Source of the DNA: Arthrobacter bambusae
Lineage (GTDB): Bacteria; Actinomycetota; Actinomycetes; Actinomycetales; Micrococcaceae
Assembly (NCBI RefSeq): GCF_030812595.1
Contig: NZ_JAUSSZ010000013.1
Location: 1 to 64,000, forward strand
Reading direction: 5' to 3'
Length of the DNA: 64,000 nucleotides
This document shows, piece after piece, positions 53,728 to 61,450 of this stretch. The position numbers were made by a program, and so were the translations under genes. Under the pieces are notes generated by a model that did no database searches, was not told the origin of the DNA, and saw only the letters and a list, made by a program, of their open reading frames with translations. Position 1 is the first letter of the stretch. Each line of letters begins with the position of its first letter.

Positions 53728-55212
53728 CTACAGCTTGTTGGCCGCTTCCGCGTCGGAGCCGCCTTCGCCTGCACCGAGGTTGGCGCGCAGCTTGGCGCCA
53801 AGTTCGGCGTCGACGTTGGTCCAGTACTGGATGGCGCGTTCCTTGATGCCGGGGCTCTTCACGCCGCCCACAGCACCGGTGATGGTGTCCAGGAAGCGGG
53901 CCTTGGCGGCGTCGTCGTAAACCTCACGGTAGAGCGCGCCGGCCTGGACGAAGTCGCTGTCCTCGGCGTGCAGGGAGTGTGCGGAGAGCGTCAGCTCGCC
54001 GTCGTTCTCCCAGCCACCGGCCGGGTTCTGCGGCTCAACGGCAGCCGGACCGCCCACGGAGTTCGGTGCGTAGACCGGAACCGAAGGGGCGTTGAACAGG
54101 TAGCGTCCCGCGCCGTCCTGGCTGTAGTTGTTGACCTGGTTCTTCGGCTGGTTCACCGGGATCTGGGCGTGGTTGGTGCCCACGCGGTAGCGGTGTGCGT
54201 CAGCGTAGGAGAAGATGCGGGCCTGCAGCATCTTGTCCGGGGAGGCTGCGATGCCCGGAACGAAGTTCGACGGCGCGAAGGTGGCCTGCTCGATCTGCGC
54301 GAAGTAGTTATCCGGGTTCTTGTTGAGCTCCATGGTGCCCACGTGGATCAGCGGGTAGTCCGAGTGCGGCCAGACCTTGGTGAGGTCGAACGGGTTGAAG
54401 CGGTACGTCTTGGCGTCCTCGTAAGGCATGACCTGGACGTGCAGTTCCCAGGACGGGAAGTTGCCGGCGGCAATGTTCTCCTGGAGGTCGCGGATGTAGA
54501 AGTCCGCGTCCGAACCGGCCAGTTCCGCAGCCCGGTCAGCGGAGATCGACTTGACGCCCTGGTTGGACTTGAAGTGGTACTTGACCCAGAAGCGCTCGCC
54601 TTCGGCGTTGATCCACTGGTAGGTGTGCGAGCCGTAGCCCTGCATTTCACGCCAGGAAGCCGGCAGGCCACGGTCGCCCATGAGCCAGGTGACCTGGTGC
54701 GCGGACTCGGGGGAGAGGGTCCAGAAGTCCCACTGCATGTCGGCGTCGCGCAGGTGGGTGCCCGGGAGGCGCTTCTGGGAGTGGATGAAGTCCGGGAACT
54801 TGATGCCGTCGCGGATGAAGAACACCGGGGTGTTGTTGCCCACGAGGTCGTAGTTGCCCTCGGAAGTGTAGAACTTGACGGCGAAGCCGCGCGGGTCGCG
54901 CCACGTGTCGGGGGAGCCATTCTCGCCTGCAACGGAGGAGAAACGGATGAGCATGTCCGTCTCGACGCCGGGCTGGAACAGTGCTGCCTTGGTGTACTTG
55001 GAAACGTCAGAGGACGTCTTGAAGGTACCGAAAGCGCCGCCGCCCTTGGCGTGGACAACACGCTCCGGGACACGCTCGCGGTTGAACTGGGCGAGCTTTT
55101 CCACCAGGTAGTGGTCGGTCAGGATGATGGCGCCATCGGCACCGACGGACTGGGAATGCGCGTCCGAGGTGACAGGTGCGCCCGACTGGGTGGTCGAGAT
55201 GTTCGCGGTCAT
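53728..55212 (-). CDS. Monofunctional haem catalase
   Basis: This 494-residue catalase decomposes hydrogen peroxide. The catalytic histidine is in [18 protein letters not shown], the asparagine region is [17 protein letters not shown], and the proximal haem tyrosine is in [15 protein letters not shown]. The size indicates a small-subunit (clade 3-like) catalase. The start ATG 55212 has AGGAGAACG upstream; the open frame further upstream is a shadow over the fur gene. It overlaps the fur stop by 4 nt and is expressed from the fur promoter. Confidence 0.95.
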   Translation of the reverse strand: MTANISTTQSGAPVTSDAHSQSVGADGAIILTDHYLVEKLAQFNRERVPERVVHAKGGGAFGTFKTSSDVSKYTKAALFQPGVETDMLIRFSSVAGENGSPDTWRDPRGFAVKFYTSEGNYDLVGNNTPVFFIRDGIKFPDFIHSQKRLPGTHLRDADMQWDFWTLSPESAHQVTWLMGDRGLPASWREMQGYGSHTYQWINAEGERFWVKYHFKSNQGVKSISADRAAELAGSDADFYIRDLQENIAAGNFPSWELHVQVMPYEDAKTYRFNPFDLTKVWPHSDYPLIHVGTMELNKNPDNYFAQIEQATFAPSNFVPGIAASPDKMLQARIFSYADAHRYRVGTNHAQIPVNQPKNQVNNYSQDGAGRYLFNAPSVPVYAPNSVGGPAAVEPQNPAGGWENDGELTLSAHSLHAEDSDFVQAGALYREVYDDAAKARFLDTITGAVGGVKSPGIKERAIQYWTNVDAELGAKLRANLGAGEGGSDAEAANKL

Positions 55213-55700
55213 CGTTCTCCTATTTCGTGGGTTACTTGCGTTTGAGTAGGAAGCTGTTGTTTGGCCTGGCAGTCCTGGCAGATGCCTTGGTACAGGACGT
55301 CTGCGATCTGGATGGTCATCGGTTTGGAGTTTTCGTTCCAGTGCGGGGTGAGGCAGGGGGCATGGCCAACGGCGCAGTCGACGTCCTCCACCCGGCCGCA
55401 ACTAATGCAGACGGCGTGGTGGTGGTTGTCGCCCACCCGCGTCTCGTACAGCGCAGGAGAGTGCGGCGGCTCGAACCGTCGCAGCATCTGCAGGTCAGTG
55501 AGGTCGCTCAGCACCACATAAACAGACTGCGCTGTCAGTTCGGGAAGATCCTTGCGCGCGGCAGCCAGGATGCCTTCGGCGGGGGAATGTGGATTGTGCT
55601 GGACGGCAGCAAGAACGGCAAGACGCTGCTTGGTCACGCGGCGTCCGTGGGAATGCAGGGCGGAAGCCCACGCTTCCTGGTCTGCCATGTGATCTGCCAT
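55209..55700 (-). CDS. Fur-family peroxide-responsive regulator (FurA/PerR-like)
   Basis: This 163-residue regulator has an N-terminal winged helix ([54 protein letters not shown]), a metal site ([17 protein letters not shown]) and a C-terminal CQDC pair. Located directly upstream of and overlapping the catalase gene, it resembles the FurA-KatG pairing of mycobacteria, with a haem catalase in place of KatG. ATG 55700 and 55688 are both possible starts. A palindromic box lies just upstream (55717-55739). Confidence 0.92.
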   Translation of the reverse strand: MADHMADQEAWASALHSHGRRVTKQRLAVLAAVQHNPHSPAEGILAAARKDLPELTAQSVYVVLSDLTDLQMLRRFEPPHSPALYETRVGDNHHHAVCISCGRVEDVDCAVGHAPCLTPHWNENSKPMTIQIADVLYQGICQDCQAKQQLPTQTQVTHEIGER

Positions 55701-55716
55701 ACGCCCATTGAAGCAC

Positions 55717-55739
55717 TTATTATGAGTACTTCACAATAA
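55717..55739. promoter_or_regulatory. Fur/PerR-type box before the fur-catalase operon
   Basis: TTATTATGA-N5-TCACAATAA is an inverted repeat with 9-nt arms and one mismatch, AT-rich in a GC-rich genome, 17 nt upstream of the fur start. Confidence 0.7.
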
Positions 55740-55765
55740 GGTGAGGCTAACTTCGGATGAACCTC

Positions 55766-55825
55766 CGACGGCGCCCCCGGACTCGGGCGCACGACGGCGC
55801 CCCCGGACTCGGGCGCACGACGGCG
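55766..55825. repeat. 26-bp tandem repeat, 2.3 copies
   Basis: A unit beginning CGACGGCGCCCCCGG starts at 55766 and 55792 and a partial copy at 55818. It lies between the divergent fur and MFS genes. Confidence 0.7.
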
Positions 55826-55901
55826 GCCCGCACCTCAGCAGCGGACCCGCCGGGCCGCCGCGCTCCGGAAGCGCCGACGGCTTCGTGGGTAGGGTTGGAC
55901 G

Positions 55902-57173
55902 GTGGCAAAACTCCTGGCTGACATGACCCCGCTTCGCGAAAGCCCCGCATTCCGCCGTCTGTGGCTGGGGTCTTCGGTGTCCATGGTCGGATCCCAGCTG
56001 ACCCTGGTCGCCGTGAGCCTTGAGGTCTACAGCATCACCCAACAAAGCTTCTACGTGGGCCTCCTCAGCATCTTTGCCCTGGTTCCGTTGGTGATTGCGG
56101 GTTTGTTTGGCGGTGCCCTTTCGGATGCCTATGACCGGCGGAAAGTCGCCATCGTTGCGTCCCTCGTCCTGTGGGCCTGCAGCGTGGCTTTGGCACTCCA
56201 AGCCTGGTTCCAAGTGAACAATGTCTGGGTCCTTTTCCTCCTCGTCGCGATCCAAAGCGGGGCGCAAGGCATCAACGCACCGGCCCGCAGCGCCATCATC
56301 CCCTTGCTGGTCCGAAAGGAACTGCTGCCCGCGGCCAACGCGCTAAGCATGCTCAACATGGGGATTTCCATGACCGCAGGCCCCCTGCTGGCCGGCGTGT
56401 TGGTTGCTTCGAGCGGCTTTGGCTGGACCTACACGATCGACGCCCTGAGCTTCGCCTTCGCACTCTGGAGCCTCTTCAAGCTGCCGTCCCTTCCCGCGGC
56501 CGAGAATGCGTCGGCACCCGGCCTGCGCTCCGTCGTCGAGGGCTTCCGTTTCCTGGGCACCCGGCCCAACCTCCGGATGACTTTCATCATCGACCTCATC
56601 GCGATGATCTGCGCCCAGCCCCGCGCCCTCATGCCCGCAATCGGAGCCACGATGGTCGGGGGCGGCGACACTACCGTGGGTGTCCTGCTCGCCTCCGTGG
56701 CCGTCGGCGCCTTCCTGGCGGGACTTTTCTCCGGGCCCCTGGGGAGGGTGCGCCGGCAAGGCAGTGCGGTTGTCTGGTCCGTGGCCGGATGGGGCCTCTC
56801 GATCGCGGCATTTGGCCTGGTGGTGGTCCTGGCCGGGGACTCCGGACGAGGGGGCGTGACGCCATGGATCATTCCCGCGGCCGCATGTTGTGCGCTCGCC
56901 GGGATCTCGGACTCCGTCAGCGCCGTCTTCCGCACGACGATCCTGCAAGCTGCCACACCGGACCACATGCGGGGACGGTTGCAAGGCGTGTTCATCGTGG
57001 TGGTTTCCGGTGGTCCGCGCGTGGGGGACATGCTCGCCGGTGGCGTCACCAAAGTCCTCAGCGAAGGCTGGGTCCTTCTCCTCGGCGGCGTGCTGTGCGC
57101 AATACTGGCGTGGCTCGTGGCGCGCGCTCAACGCGGATTCCTCCGGTACGATTCACTCCACCCGGTGCCCTAG
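55902..57173 (+). CDS. MFS transporter (MFS_3 / EntS-like)
   Basis: This 423-residue permease has twelve hydrophobic segments, beginning MTPLRESPAFRRLWLGSSVSMVGSQLTLVAVSLEVY. The loop-2/3 motif GGALSDAYDRRKVAIVASL is present, and ARSAIIPLLVRKELLPAANAL is typical of the MFS_3 group that includes enterobactin and drug exporters. It starts at GTG 55902 with TAGGGT 6 nt upstream (55890-55895), a probable leaderless start. Substrate unknown. Confidence 0.88.
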   Translation: MAKLLADMTPLRESPAFRRLWLGSSVSMVGSQLTLVAVSLEVYSITQQSFYVGLLSIFALVPLVIAGLFGGALSDAYDRRKVAIVASLVLWACSVALALQAWFQVNNVWVLFLLVAIQSGAQGINAPARSAIIPLLVRKELLPAANALSMLNMGISMTAGPLLAGVLVASSGFGWTYTIDALSFAFALWSLFKLPSLPAAENASAPGLRSVVEGFRFLGTRPNLRMTFIIDLIAMICAQPRALMPAIGATMVGGGDTTVGVLLASVAVGAFLAGLFSGPLGRVRRQGSAVVWSVAGWGLSIAAFGLVVVLAGDSGRGGVTPWIIPAAACCALAGISDSVSAVFRTTILQAATPDHMRGRLQGVFIVVVSGGPRVGDMLAGGVTKVLSEGWVLLLGGVLCAILAWLVARAQRGFLRYDSLHPVP

Positions 57174-57270
57174 GCCGCCTCCGCATTCGCAACCCGAGGC
57201 CGGAACGTACCTGCCGCCGTCGGCGTTAATCGGAACAGAACCAAAATCCGGACTGCAAGAAGGTAGCGAA

Positions 57271-58140
57271 GTGCATAATCATCACAATGGACTGAAGACC
57301 ACGGCGCTCTTCGGTGTGCTCTGGGCCGTGCTGCTGGGACTCGGTGCCCTGATCGCCGCGAGCACTCGCAGCGCGGGGCCTATCTGGATCATGGCGTTGA
57401 TCGGCGTCGCGACAACCGCCTACGGGTACTGGAACAGCGACAAGATCGCCATCCGTTCCATGGCCGCCTACCCGGTCTCGGAAGCGGAGGCTCCCCAGCT
57501 TTACCAGATCGTCCGGGAACTTTCGGCGCGGGCGAACCAACCCATGCCGCGGATCTACATTTCTCCCACCATGAACCCCAATGCGTTTGCCACGGGACGC
57601 AATCCGAAGAACGCGGCCGTATGCTGCACGGAAGGCATCCTCCGCCTGCTCGACGCGCGCGAACTGCGCGGCGTCCTCGGCCACGAGCTCATGCACGTTT
57701 ACAACCGCGACATCCTCACCTCCTCCATCGCGGCCGCCGTCGCCGGCGTCATTACTTCAGTGGGCCAGATGTTGCTGTTCTTCGGCGGCGGGGACCGGCG
57801 GAACGCCAATCCGTTTGCCATGATTGCCATGGCGCTTCTGGCCCCGTTTGCCGCGTCGCTGATCCAGCTCGCCATTTCGCGCACCAGGGAGTACGACGCC
57901 GACCAGGACGGTGCGGAGCTCACCGGCGATCCGCTGGCGCTCGCCTCAGCCCTGCGCAGGATCGAAGCGGGCGTGAAGCAAGCGCCGCTGCCACAGGACC
58001 AGCGCCTCGTGAACACCTCGCACCTGATGATTGCGAATCCGTTCCGCGGCGGCGCAATGAGCAAACTCTTCGCGACGCACCCGCCGATGAGGGACCGAAT
58101 CGAACGGCTCGAGCGGATGGCCGGACGCCCGCTTTCCTAG
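57271..58140 (+). CDS. htpX: HtpX-family zinc metalloprotease
   Basis: This 289-residue membrane protease takes part in quality control of membrane proteins. Two N-terminal membrane segments (residues 9-28 and 34-50), the zinc motif HELMH (in GVLGHELMHVYNRD), a following membrane segment pair, and the third-ligand region SRTREYDADQDGAELTG are all visible. The start GTG 57271 (MHNHHNGLK) has AGAAGG 8 nt upstream and gives the family N-terminus; the frame is open earlier without meaning. Confidence 0.93.
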   Translation: MHNHHNGLKTTALFGVLWAVLLGLGALIAASTRSAGPIWIMALIGVATTAYGYWNSDKIAIRSMAAYPVSEAEAPQLYQIVRELSARANQPMPRIYISPTMNPNAFATGRNPKNAAVCCTEGILRLLDARELRGVLGHELMHVYNRDILTSSIAAAVAGVITSVGQMLLFFGGGDRRNANPFAMIAMALLAPFAASLIQLAISRTREYDADQDGAELTGDPLALASALRRIEAGVKQAPLPQDQRLVNTSHLMIANPFRGGAMSKLFATHPPMRDRIERLERMAGRPLS

Positions 58141-58308
58141 CCGGCGGCCGTCCAGTCATCCCCTCATAATTCGGAGTTGCTTCGGAGTTGCTGTCACGCG
58201 CTGCAAGCTTTTGACCTCCGCAGATCGTTCCAGTTCCGGAATTCCGGGGTCTCGGCCGGACCACTAGCCCAAAAAATTGCGTGGCGTGACACGCCGCTGC
58301 ATAAGAAA

Positions 58309-58353
58309 CGACGACGGCGCGTTGCCCGCTCAGGGGGCAACGCGCCGTCGTCG
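58309..58353. terminator. 19-bp perfect hairpin between convergent htpX and yajQ
   Basis: The arm at 58309-58327 (ending GCGCGTTGCCC) pairs perfectly with 58335-58353 around a 7-nt loop. It lies between convergent genes, so it probably acts for both. Confidence 0.75.
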
Positions 58354-58373
58354 TACTTCGGGCAGAACCGGCC

Positions 58374-58865
58374 TTAGCTGCGGAAGTTCACGAACTGGAG
58401 ATCGGCCTCTTCGAACTTCTTCAGGATGTTCATGGTCTCCTGCAGGTCATCGCGGGACTTCGAGGTGACGCGGAGTTCGTCGCCTTGGATCTGGGACTTG
58501 ACGGACTTCGGGGCTTCGTCACGGATGATCTTGTTGATCTTCTTCGCGATGTCCTGGGCGATGCCCTCCTTGATGGAGCATTCGAGGCGGAATTCCTTGC
58601 CGGAAGGGTAAGGCTCGCCCTGGTCGAGGGACTTCAGCGAGATGCCGCGCTTGATGAGCTTGGACTGGAATACGTCCAGAACAGCGAGAACGCGGTCCTC
58701 GGAGTTGGCCTTCATGAGGATCTTTTCGCCGCTGAAGTCGATCTCCGCGCCGACGCCCTTGAAGTCGTATCGCTGTGCGATTTCCTTCTGGGACTGGTGG
58801 AGCGCGTTGGCGACTTCCTGCTTGTCTACCTTGCTGACGACGTCGAACGTGGATTCGCCTGCCAT
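58374..58865 (-). CDS. yajQ: YajQ-family nucleotide-binding protein
   Basis: This 163-residue protein matches YajQ: STFDVVSKVDKQEVANALHQSQKEIAQRYDFKG at the N-terminus and KSVKSQIQGDELRVTSKSRDDLQETMNILK at the C-terminus. Some YajQ proteins bind cyclic di-GMP and act as effectors. The ATG is preceded by AAGGAGAGTC. It is a single-gene unit. Confidence 0.93.
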   Translation of the reverse strand: MAGESTFDVVSKVDKQEVANALHQSQKEIAQRYDFKGVGAEIDFSGEKILMKANSEDRVLAVLDVFQSKLIKRGISLKSLDQGEPYPSGKEFRLECSIKEGIAQDIAKKINKIIRDEAPKSVKSQIQGDELRVTSKSRDDLQETMNILKKFEEADLQFVNFRS

Positions 58866-59054
58866 GACTCTCCTTCGATTGGTGGTGCGTTGCGGCCCGG
58901 AAACGGGCGGCTTTGTCTGCCAACCAGCCTAATACGGAAGCGCCCGGCATGTGCTGAGCGTTCACAGTTCGCTCACAGCACACACAGGGCCGGAACTGAG
59001 ACTGCCCCGACAGAGTTGAATCAGTTTGAAGAGCAAATCCTGAAAGGGAGCACC

Positions 59055-59288
59055 ATGAGCAACCAAGCCGTCCGTTACGTCACCAAGTCCGCCGCCACCG
59101 CCGCAAGCGCGGTTGCAGCCGCAGCGCTCGCGGCTTCCGTGGTCTTGAGCCCGGTCCCGGAGGCGTCAGCTCGGATGGATGGTGTCCATGCGGACTTATT
59201 GCGGGCGGTGCAGCTCAACCAGATCACGCCGGAGCAGGCTGCCAGTTTCGAGGCCAAGTTGGCTGGCCGGATTCTTGGCGGCGCCTGA
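59055..59288 (+). CDS. Small secreted protein of unknown function
   Basis: This 77-residue protein has a signal peptide (AATAASAVAAAALAASVVLSPVPEASA, residues 14-40) and a mature part of only about 37 residues (MDGVHADLLRAVQLNQITPEQAASFEAKLAGRILGGA) that looks like one or two helices. GAAAGGGAG gives a good ribosome binding site. No family was recognised. Confidence 0.65.
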   Translation: MSNQAVRYVTKSAATAASAVAAAALAASVVLSPVPEASARMDGVHADLLRAVQLNQITPEQAASFEAKLAGRILGGA

Positions 59289-59416
59289 GATCCAGGCGAT
59301 TTTGGGCCCTCAATGCCTCGATTCGATTCTTCGGCAGAAGTTCTGTAAGGTTGTCTTGCTCGCGCTTACCGGTTCGGAAACGAAACGATGAATGGGAGTG
59401 ACTTCTTTTGAAGTTC

Positions 59417-59498
59417 GGCAGATTACCCGAGCGGCCAAAGGGGGCTGACTGTAAATCAGCTGGCAACGCCTACGGGGGTTCGAATCCCTCATCTGCCA
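59417..59498 (+). tRNA. tRNA-Tyr (anticodon GTA)
   Basis: The acceptor arms GGCAGAT (59417-59423) and ATCTGCC (59491-59497) pair. The anticodon stem GCTGA/TCAGC encloses the loop CTGTAAA with anticodon GTA. A long variable arm gives the class II shape expected of bacterial tRNA-Tyr. The T arm holds GTTCGAATC. The CCA end is not encoded. An intrinsic terminator follows. Confidence 0.95.
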
Positions 59499-59507
59499 CA
59501 ACATTGG

Positions 59508-59540
59508 ATCCCCGGAACCTTATGGTTCCGGGGATTTTTT
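59508..59540 (+). terminator. Intrinsic terminator after tRNA-Tyr
   Basis: ATCCCCGGAACC (59508-59519) pairs with GGTTCCGGGGAT (59524-59535), followed by TTTTTT. Confidence 0.9.
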
Positions 59541-59549
59541 GTGTGTTCA

Positions 59550-59575
59550 TTCAGGGCGGCCGTTCAGGGCGGCCG
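59550..59575. repeat. 13-bp direct repeat
   Basis: TTCAGGGCGGCCG is present twice in direct succession (59550-59562 and 59563-59575). The rest of 59541-59681 holds an 8-bp inverted repeat (59615-59622 with 59631-59638) that could end the minus-strand gene at 59682. Confidence 0.6.
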
Positions 59576-59681
59576 TTCGACGCGGAAAATTCTCTGCGCG
59601 GCGCCGCTGGACTCTCGACACCCGAATTCCGGTGTCGACAGGCCTTTATCGTGTCGCCAGCGAATTTCCGCGTCGCCAGCT

Positions 59682-59906
59682 TCAGCTCGCGCTGCCCGGC
59701 TCCAGCCAGTATCCGTCCATGTGGTGCACAAGTTGCCGGCCGAGGCCTCCGGCCAACTGGATCCAGAGTGTGCTGCGATCCTCTGTCATCCCGTCCAAGG
59801 TGCCCACGATCCTGTTACCGCGGGTGTCTTGCAACACCAGTTCCTGGTGGAGCGGAAGTTCCGGCCACACATCTGCGGGCGTCCTCATGGTTTGGGTGGT
59901 GCTCAC
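59682..59906 (-). CDS. Small hypothetical protein (74 aa)
   Basis: The GTG at 59906 has an excellent Shine-Dalgarno sequence (AAGGAG, 5 nt upstream), whereas the longer frame to 59996 does not, so the protein is taken as 74 residues (MSTTQTMRTPADVWPELPLHQEL...). The sequence LQDTRGNRIVGTLDGMTEDRSTLWIQLAGGLGRQLVHHMDGYWLEP suggests a small beta-barrel fold. No family identified. Confidence 0.6.
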   Translation of the reverse strand: MSTTQTMRTPADVWPELPLHQELVLQDTRGNRIVGTLDGMTEDRSTLWIQLAGGLGRQLVHHMDGYWLEPGSAS

Positions 59907-60017
59907 GGAATCTCCTTGGTGCCATCTGTAATTATTTCCAGACATTCTTCCCATGGCATGTGAACCAGCGGTAAACGACATGCCATCTGACGACACACAA
60001 AACGAAGCTACCCCGAA

Positions 60018-60037
60018 ATGTTACTGCGGAGTAACAT
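60018..60037. promoter_or_regulatory. Palindromic operator overlapping the thioesterase start
   Basis: ATGTTACT (60018-60025), GCGG, AGTAACAT (60030-60037) form a perfect 8-bp inverted repeat with a 4-nt spacer; the right arm includes the first two bases of the start codon at 60036. TetR- or MarR-type repressors bind dyads of this kind. Confidence 0.55.
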
Positions 60038-60590
60038 GGCGGTTATGCATTTGCTTCTCCGAACCCTCTTGCTCTTGTTCACCTCGTCCAGGCGGAGCCG
60101 GCTCAGCGTTTGGGGTACGTCCTCGTTGCCCATGCGTGTGCTTCCTACGGACATCGACATTGCAATGCATGTCAATAACGGCATGTATTTCTCCCTGATG
60201 GACCTCGGACGTTTCGACCTCATGGTGCGTGCGGGAATCTGGCAGAAAATGCGTCGCCGGCGCTGGAGTCCGGTGGCTGCTGGGGAAACCATCGCGTTCC
60301 GGAAATCATTGCAGCTTTGGCAGCAGTACACCATCGAGTCAAAGATCATCGGGCTCGATTCCAAAGCGATCTACTTCGAACAGCGCATGGTTGTCGACGG
60401 CGAGATCTACGCCCGTGCGCACATTGCCACGCGGCTTGTCGCCAAGGGGCGGCCCGTAAGCCAGGAGGAAATCCTCGCCGAGTTCGGCGAGCCCCCGGCA
60501 GACCTCGAGCTTCCGGAATGGATTCACGAATGGCGCGAGAACAACGCGCTGCCTGGCGCGCGGAGAACCGCCCCGCACCTGTGGCACTAG
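60036..60590 (+). CDS. Acyl-CoA thioesterase (hotdog fold)
   Basis: This 184-residue protein has the 4HBT/THEM6-like pattern: RVLPTDIDIAMHVNNGMYFSLMDLGRFDLMVRAG (residues 29-62) with the catalytic-type Asp and HVNNG, and a long WSPVAAGETIAFRKSLQLWQQYTIESKIIG strand region. A hydrophobic segment (LLLRTLLLLF, residues 5-14) precedes the domain and may anchor it. ATG 60036 has GGAG 4 nt upstream; ATG 60045 is an alternative. Confidence 0.8.
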   Translation: MAVMHLLLRTLLLLFTSSRRSRLSVWGTSSLPMRVLPTDIDIAMHVNNGMYFSLMDLGRFDLMVRAGIWQKMRRRRWSPVAAGETIAFRKSLQLWQQYTIESKIIGLDSKAIYFEQRMVVDGEIYARAHIATRLVAKGRPVSQEEILAEFGEPPADLELPEWIHEWRENNALPGARRTAPHLWH

Positions 60591-60701
60591 GCGAAGGCAC
60601 CGGGCGGCGCTGAGCCGGCCGACCGCCGTCGTGCTTTATTCCCGGTTTGCCGGGTAGCGAACAAGGGCGACTTCGAACGCGTCGTCGCGTACCGTGGAAG
60701 C

Positions 60702-61073
60702 ATGGCTACAGTTGACATCACCGGCGAGCAATTCGCATCGACCATCGAGGGCAATGACATTGTCCTGGTGGATTTCTGGGCTGCGTGGTGCGGCCCTTGC
60801 CGGCAATTCGCCCCCACGTACCAGGCCGCCTCCGAGAAGCATGACGATGTCTTCTTCGCCAAGGTGGACACCGAGGCCGAGCAGCAGCTTGCCGCCGAAG
60901 CCGGTATCTCCTCGATCCCCACGCTCATGGCCTTCCGCGAAAAGGTCCTCGTGTTCTCGCAGCCCGGCGCGCTGAACGGACCCCAGCTGGAGCAGGTCAT
61001 CGAGGCCGTCAAGGGGCTCGACATGAACGAGGTCCACGCGCACATCGCAAAGCAGCGCGCGGAAAACTCCTAG
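60702..61073 (+). CDS. Thioredoxin
   Basis: This 123-residue thioredoxin has the active site WCGPC at residues 29-33, the cis-proline region GISSIPTLMAFREK, and the usual length plus a short C-terminal extension. It may reduce APS reductase among other targets. TACCGT lies 6 nt before the ATG (60690-60695), so it is probably leaderless. Its stop overlaps the convergent monooxygenase gene by 4 nt. Confidence 0.93.
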   Translation: MATVDITGEQFASTIEGNDIVLVDFWAAWCGPCRQFAPTYQAASEKHDDVFFAKVDTEAEQQLAAEAGISSIPTLMAFREKVLVFSQPGALNGPQLEQVIEAVKGLDMNEVHAHIAKQRAENS

Positions 61074-61348
61074 AGGCGCTCGAGCTTCACCGGCTCGGCC
61101 AGCAGCGCGCTGAGGGATTCGTTGAGGTCCTGGACGGCGATGCCCTTGGAGTGCACGTTGAGGTGTTCCTCGGAGGCCCACTGCTCGGTCAGGACCAGTT
61201 TGTCCTCGTTGGCTTCGGTGAGCTCGTAGCGGATGCAGCCGGGTTCGTTCACCACTTCGTCGATCGCGATTTCCAGCGCGAGCTTGACGCGGAAGAATTC
61301 GCCGTCGTTGGGAATGAACGTGGCCTGCAGGTCGATGGGTGCACTCAT
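61070..61348 (-). CDS. Putative quinol monooxygenase (ABM superfamily)
   Basis: This 92-residue protein matches the small ABM ferredoxin-like fold: LQATFIPNDGEFFRVKLALEIAIDEVVNEPGCIRYELTEAN, then VLTEQWASEEHLNVHSKGIAVQDL. Dimeric members oxidise quinols without cofactor. It is a complete member of the superfamily whose truncated remnant lies at 32868-33107. It overlaps the thioredoxin stop by 4 nt. Confidence 0.85.
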   Translation of the reverse strand: MSAPIDLQATFIPNDGEFFRVKLALEIAIDEVVNEPGCIRYELTEANEDKLVLTEQWASEEHLNVHSKGIAVQDLNESLSALLAEPVKLERL

Positions 61349-61450
61349 GGGAATCACCTTACCGGCTGCCCCGGGGAGGCCCTGAAATATTTTGTAGGAC
61401 TTCCAAGCAAAAGCCTTCTCTTGGCCCCGCGGACTTGGTAGCGTGCGTTC

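Noticed and set aside
55209..55401. Extended N-terminus of catalase into the fur gene
   Set aside because: The extension has no catalase similarity and the ATG at 55212 has a strong ribosome binding site.
59417..59681. tRNA-Tyr as an integration site for a mobile element
   Set aside because: No second copy of the tRNA 3' end, integrase or phage gene is present downstream; the next features are a terminator and ordinary genes.
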